From Clostridia bacterium (GTDB lineage Bacteria > Bacillota_A > Clostridia > Oscillospirales > CAG-382), in assembly GCA_017517985.1 (NCBI GenBank), contig JAFWWX010000178.1:1-6061 (forward strand): a stretch of DNA of 6,061 nucleotides, given 5' to 3'. The notes below the pieces were generated by a model that saw only the letters and a program-made list of their open reading frames with translations, was not told the DNA's origin and did not search any database. Positions within the stretch are counted from its first letter, which is position 1; each line of letters opens with the position of its first letter. This document shows, in pieces, positions 5,808-6,061 of this stretch. The position numbers and the translations under genes are program-made.

Positions 5808-6061
5808 ATGGCTAAAAGTATTCCAGCAATGGTCACACCCGAAGTGTTACAATGGGCAAGAAATCTAGATATGATTACACTTGATGAAATCTCTCTCAAG
5901 TTAAAAGTGACATCAGATAAAATTTAGCGTGGGAAAATGGCTTAGAATATCCTACTTTTACTCAGGCAAAAAAATTGGCAAAACATTATCGTGTTCCTTT
6001 TACATATTTTTATTTACCTGATACTCCTCAAAAAACAAAACGATTAGAAAAGGTTGATTAC
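5808..6061 (+). pseudogene. XRE-type regulator with expected ImmA/IrrE domain, frameshifted and cut by the window end
   Basis: AAAGGAG at 5793-5799 precedes an ATG at 5808. The first 39 codons (MAKSIPAMVTPEVLQWAR, then LDEISLKLKVTSDKI) end at TAG 5925-5927. From 5924 the -1 frame continues without a stop to the window end, with LAWENGLEYPTF, AKKLAKHYRVPF and YFYLPDTP. Joined, the pieces match the N-terminal helix-turn-helix of long XRE/ImmA-IrrE proteins, whose typical pattern is 'VSPEKL.AWE.G...PT..Q..KLA..Y..P...FFLP'. Inserting one T into the AAAATTT run at 5919-5925 gives SDKILAWENG without other change, so a single-base deletion is the simplest explanation. Family members are about 370-400 residues, with a zinc peptidase HEXXH domain that would lie beyond this window. 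It could be a true pseudogene or a sequencing error; the coding quality after the break argues for a recent or artefactual event. Confidence 0.78.

Noticed and set aside
5916..5930. Programmed -1 ribosomal frameshift in the XRE/ImmA-IrrE gene
   Set aside because: The bases do not form an X XXY YYZ slippery heptamer in the reading frame, and re-pairing of the AAA and ATT tRNAs one base back would be poor. A one-base deletion explains the break better.
1..6061. CRISPR array, transposon ends, tRNA or rRNA genes
   Set aside because: I found no regularly spaced repeats, transposase coding sequence, terminal repeats or cloverleaf-like sequence on either strand by reading.

Overview
This window comes from a low-GC Gram-positive bacterium, most likely a gut-type clostridium. 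The evidence is the AT-rich codon use, strong AAAGGAGG and GAGGTG ribosome binding sites, consensus TTGACA/TATAAT promoters, and the protein families present. Every supported gene lies on the + strand. No gene-free stretch exceeds about 140 bases, and I see no tRNA, rRNA, CRISPR array or transposase.

Region 1 (1-2500) is the end of an operon. It holds the C-terminal tail of a DUF4956-type membrane protein, then an unrecognised 199-residue protein with a signal peptide and a C-terminal membrane anchor, then a 558-residue CotH-family atypical kinase. The kinase has an N-terminal signal anchor and a large Gly/Asn/Pro/Met insertion. It is followed by a perfect 12-bp hairpin.

Region 2 (2516-4660) is a two-component system: an OmpR-type response regulator and a HisKA-type sensor kinase one base apart. 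It has its own extended -10 promoter and ends at a strong intrinsic terminator. Its position next to the CotH operon suggests a functional link. An unusual Pro-Gly-Met-Arg-Gly-Gly-Phe patch in the sensor loop resembles low-complexity segments in both upstream exported proteins.

Region 3 (4671-5707) is a Fic toxin-antitoxin module behind a full-consensus promoter. A 123-residue protein fuses an N-terminal helix-turn-helix to a VbhA-like Fic-inhibitory segment. It is followed two bases later by a 198-residue Fic AMP-transferase with an intact HPFREGNGR motif. The antitoxin is probably both inhibitor and DNA-binding autoregulator.

Region 4 (5708-6061) contains the start of an XRE/ImmA-IrrE type regulator, broken by an apparent single-base deletion after codon 39. 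The window ends inside it.

The most interesting reading is an exported, membrane-anchored phosphotransferase system (DUF4956, a possible substrate or scaffold, and CotH) wired to a dedicated two-component sensor. It sits beside a Fic module whose antitoxin carries its own DNA-binding domain.
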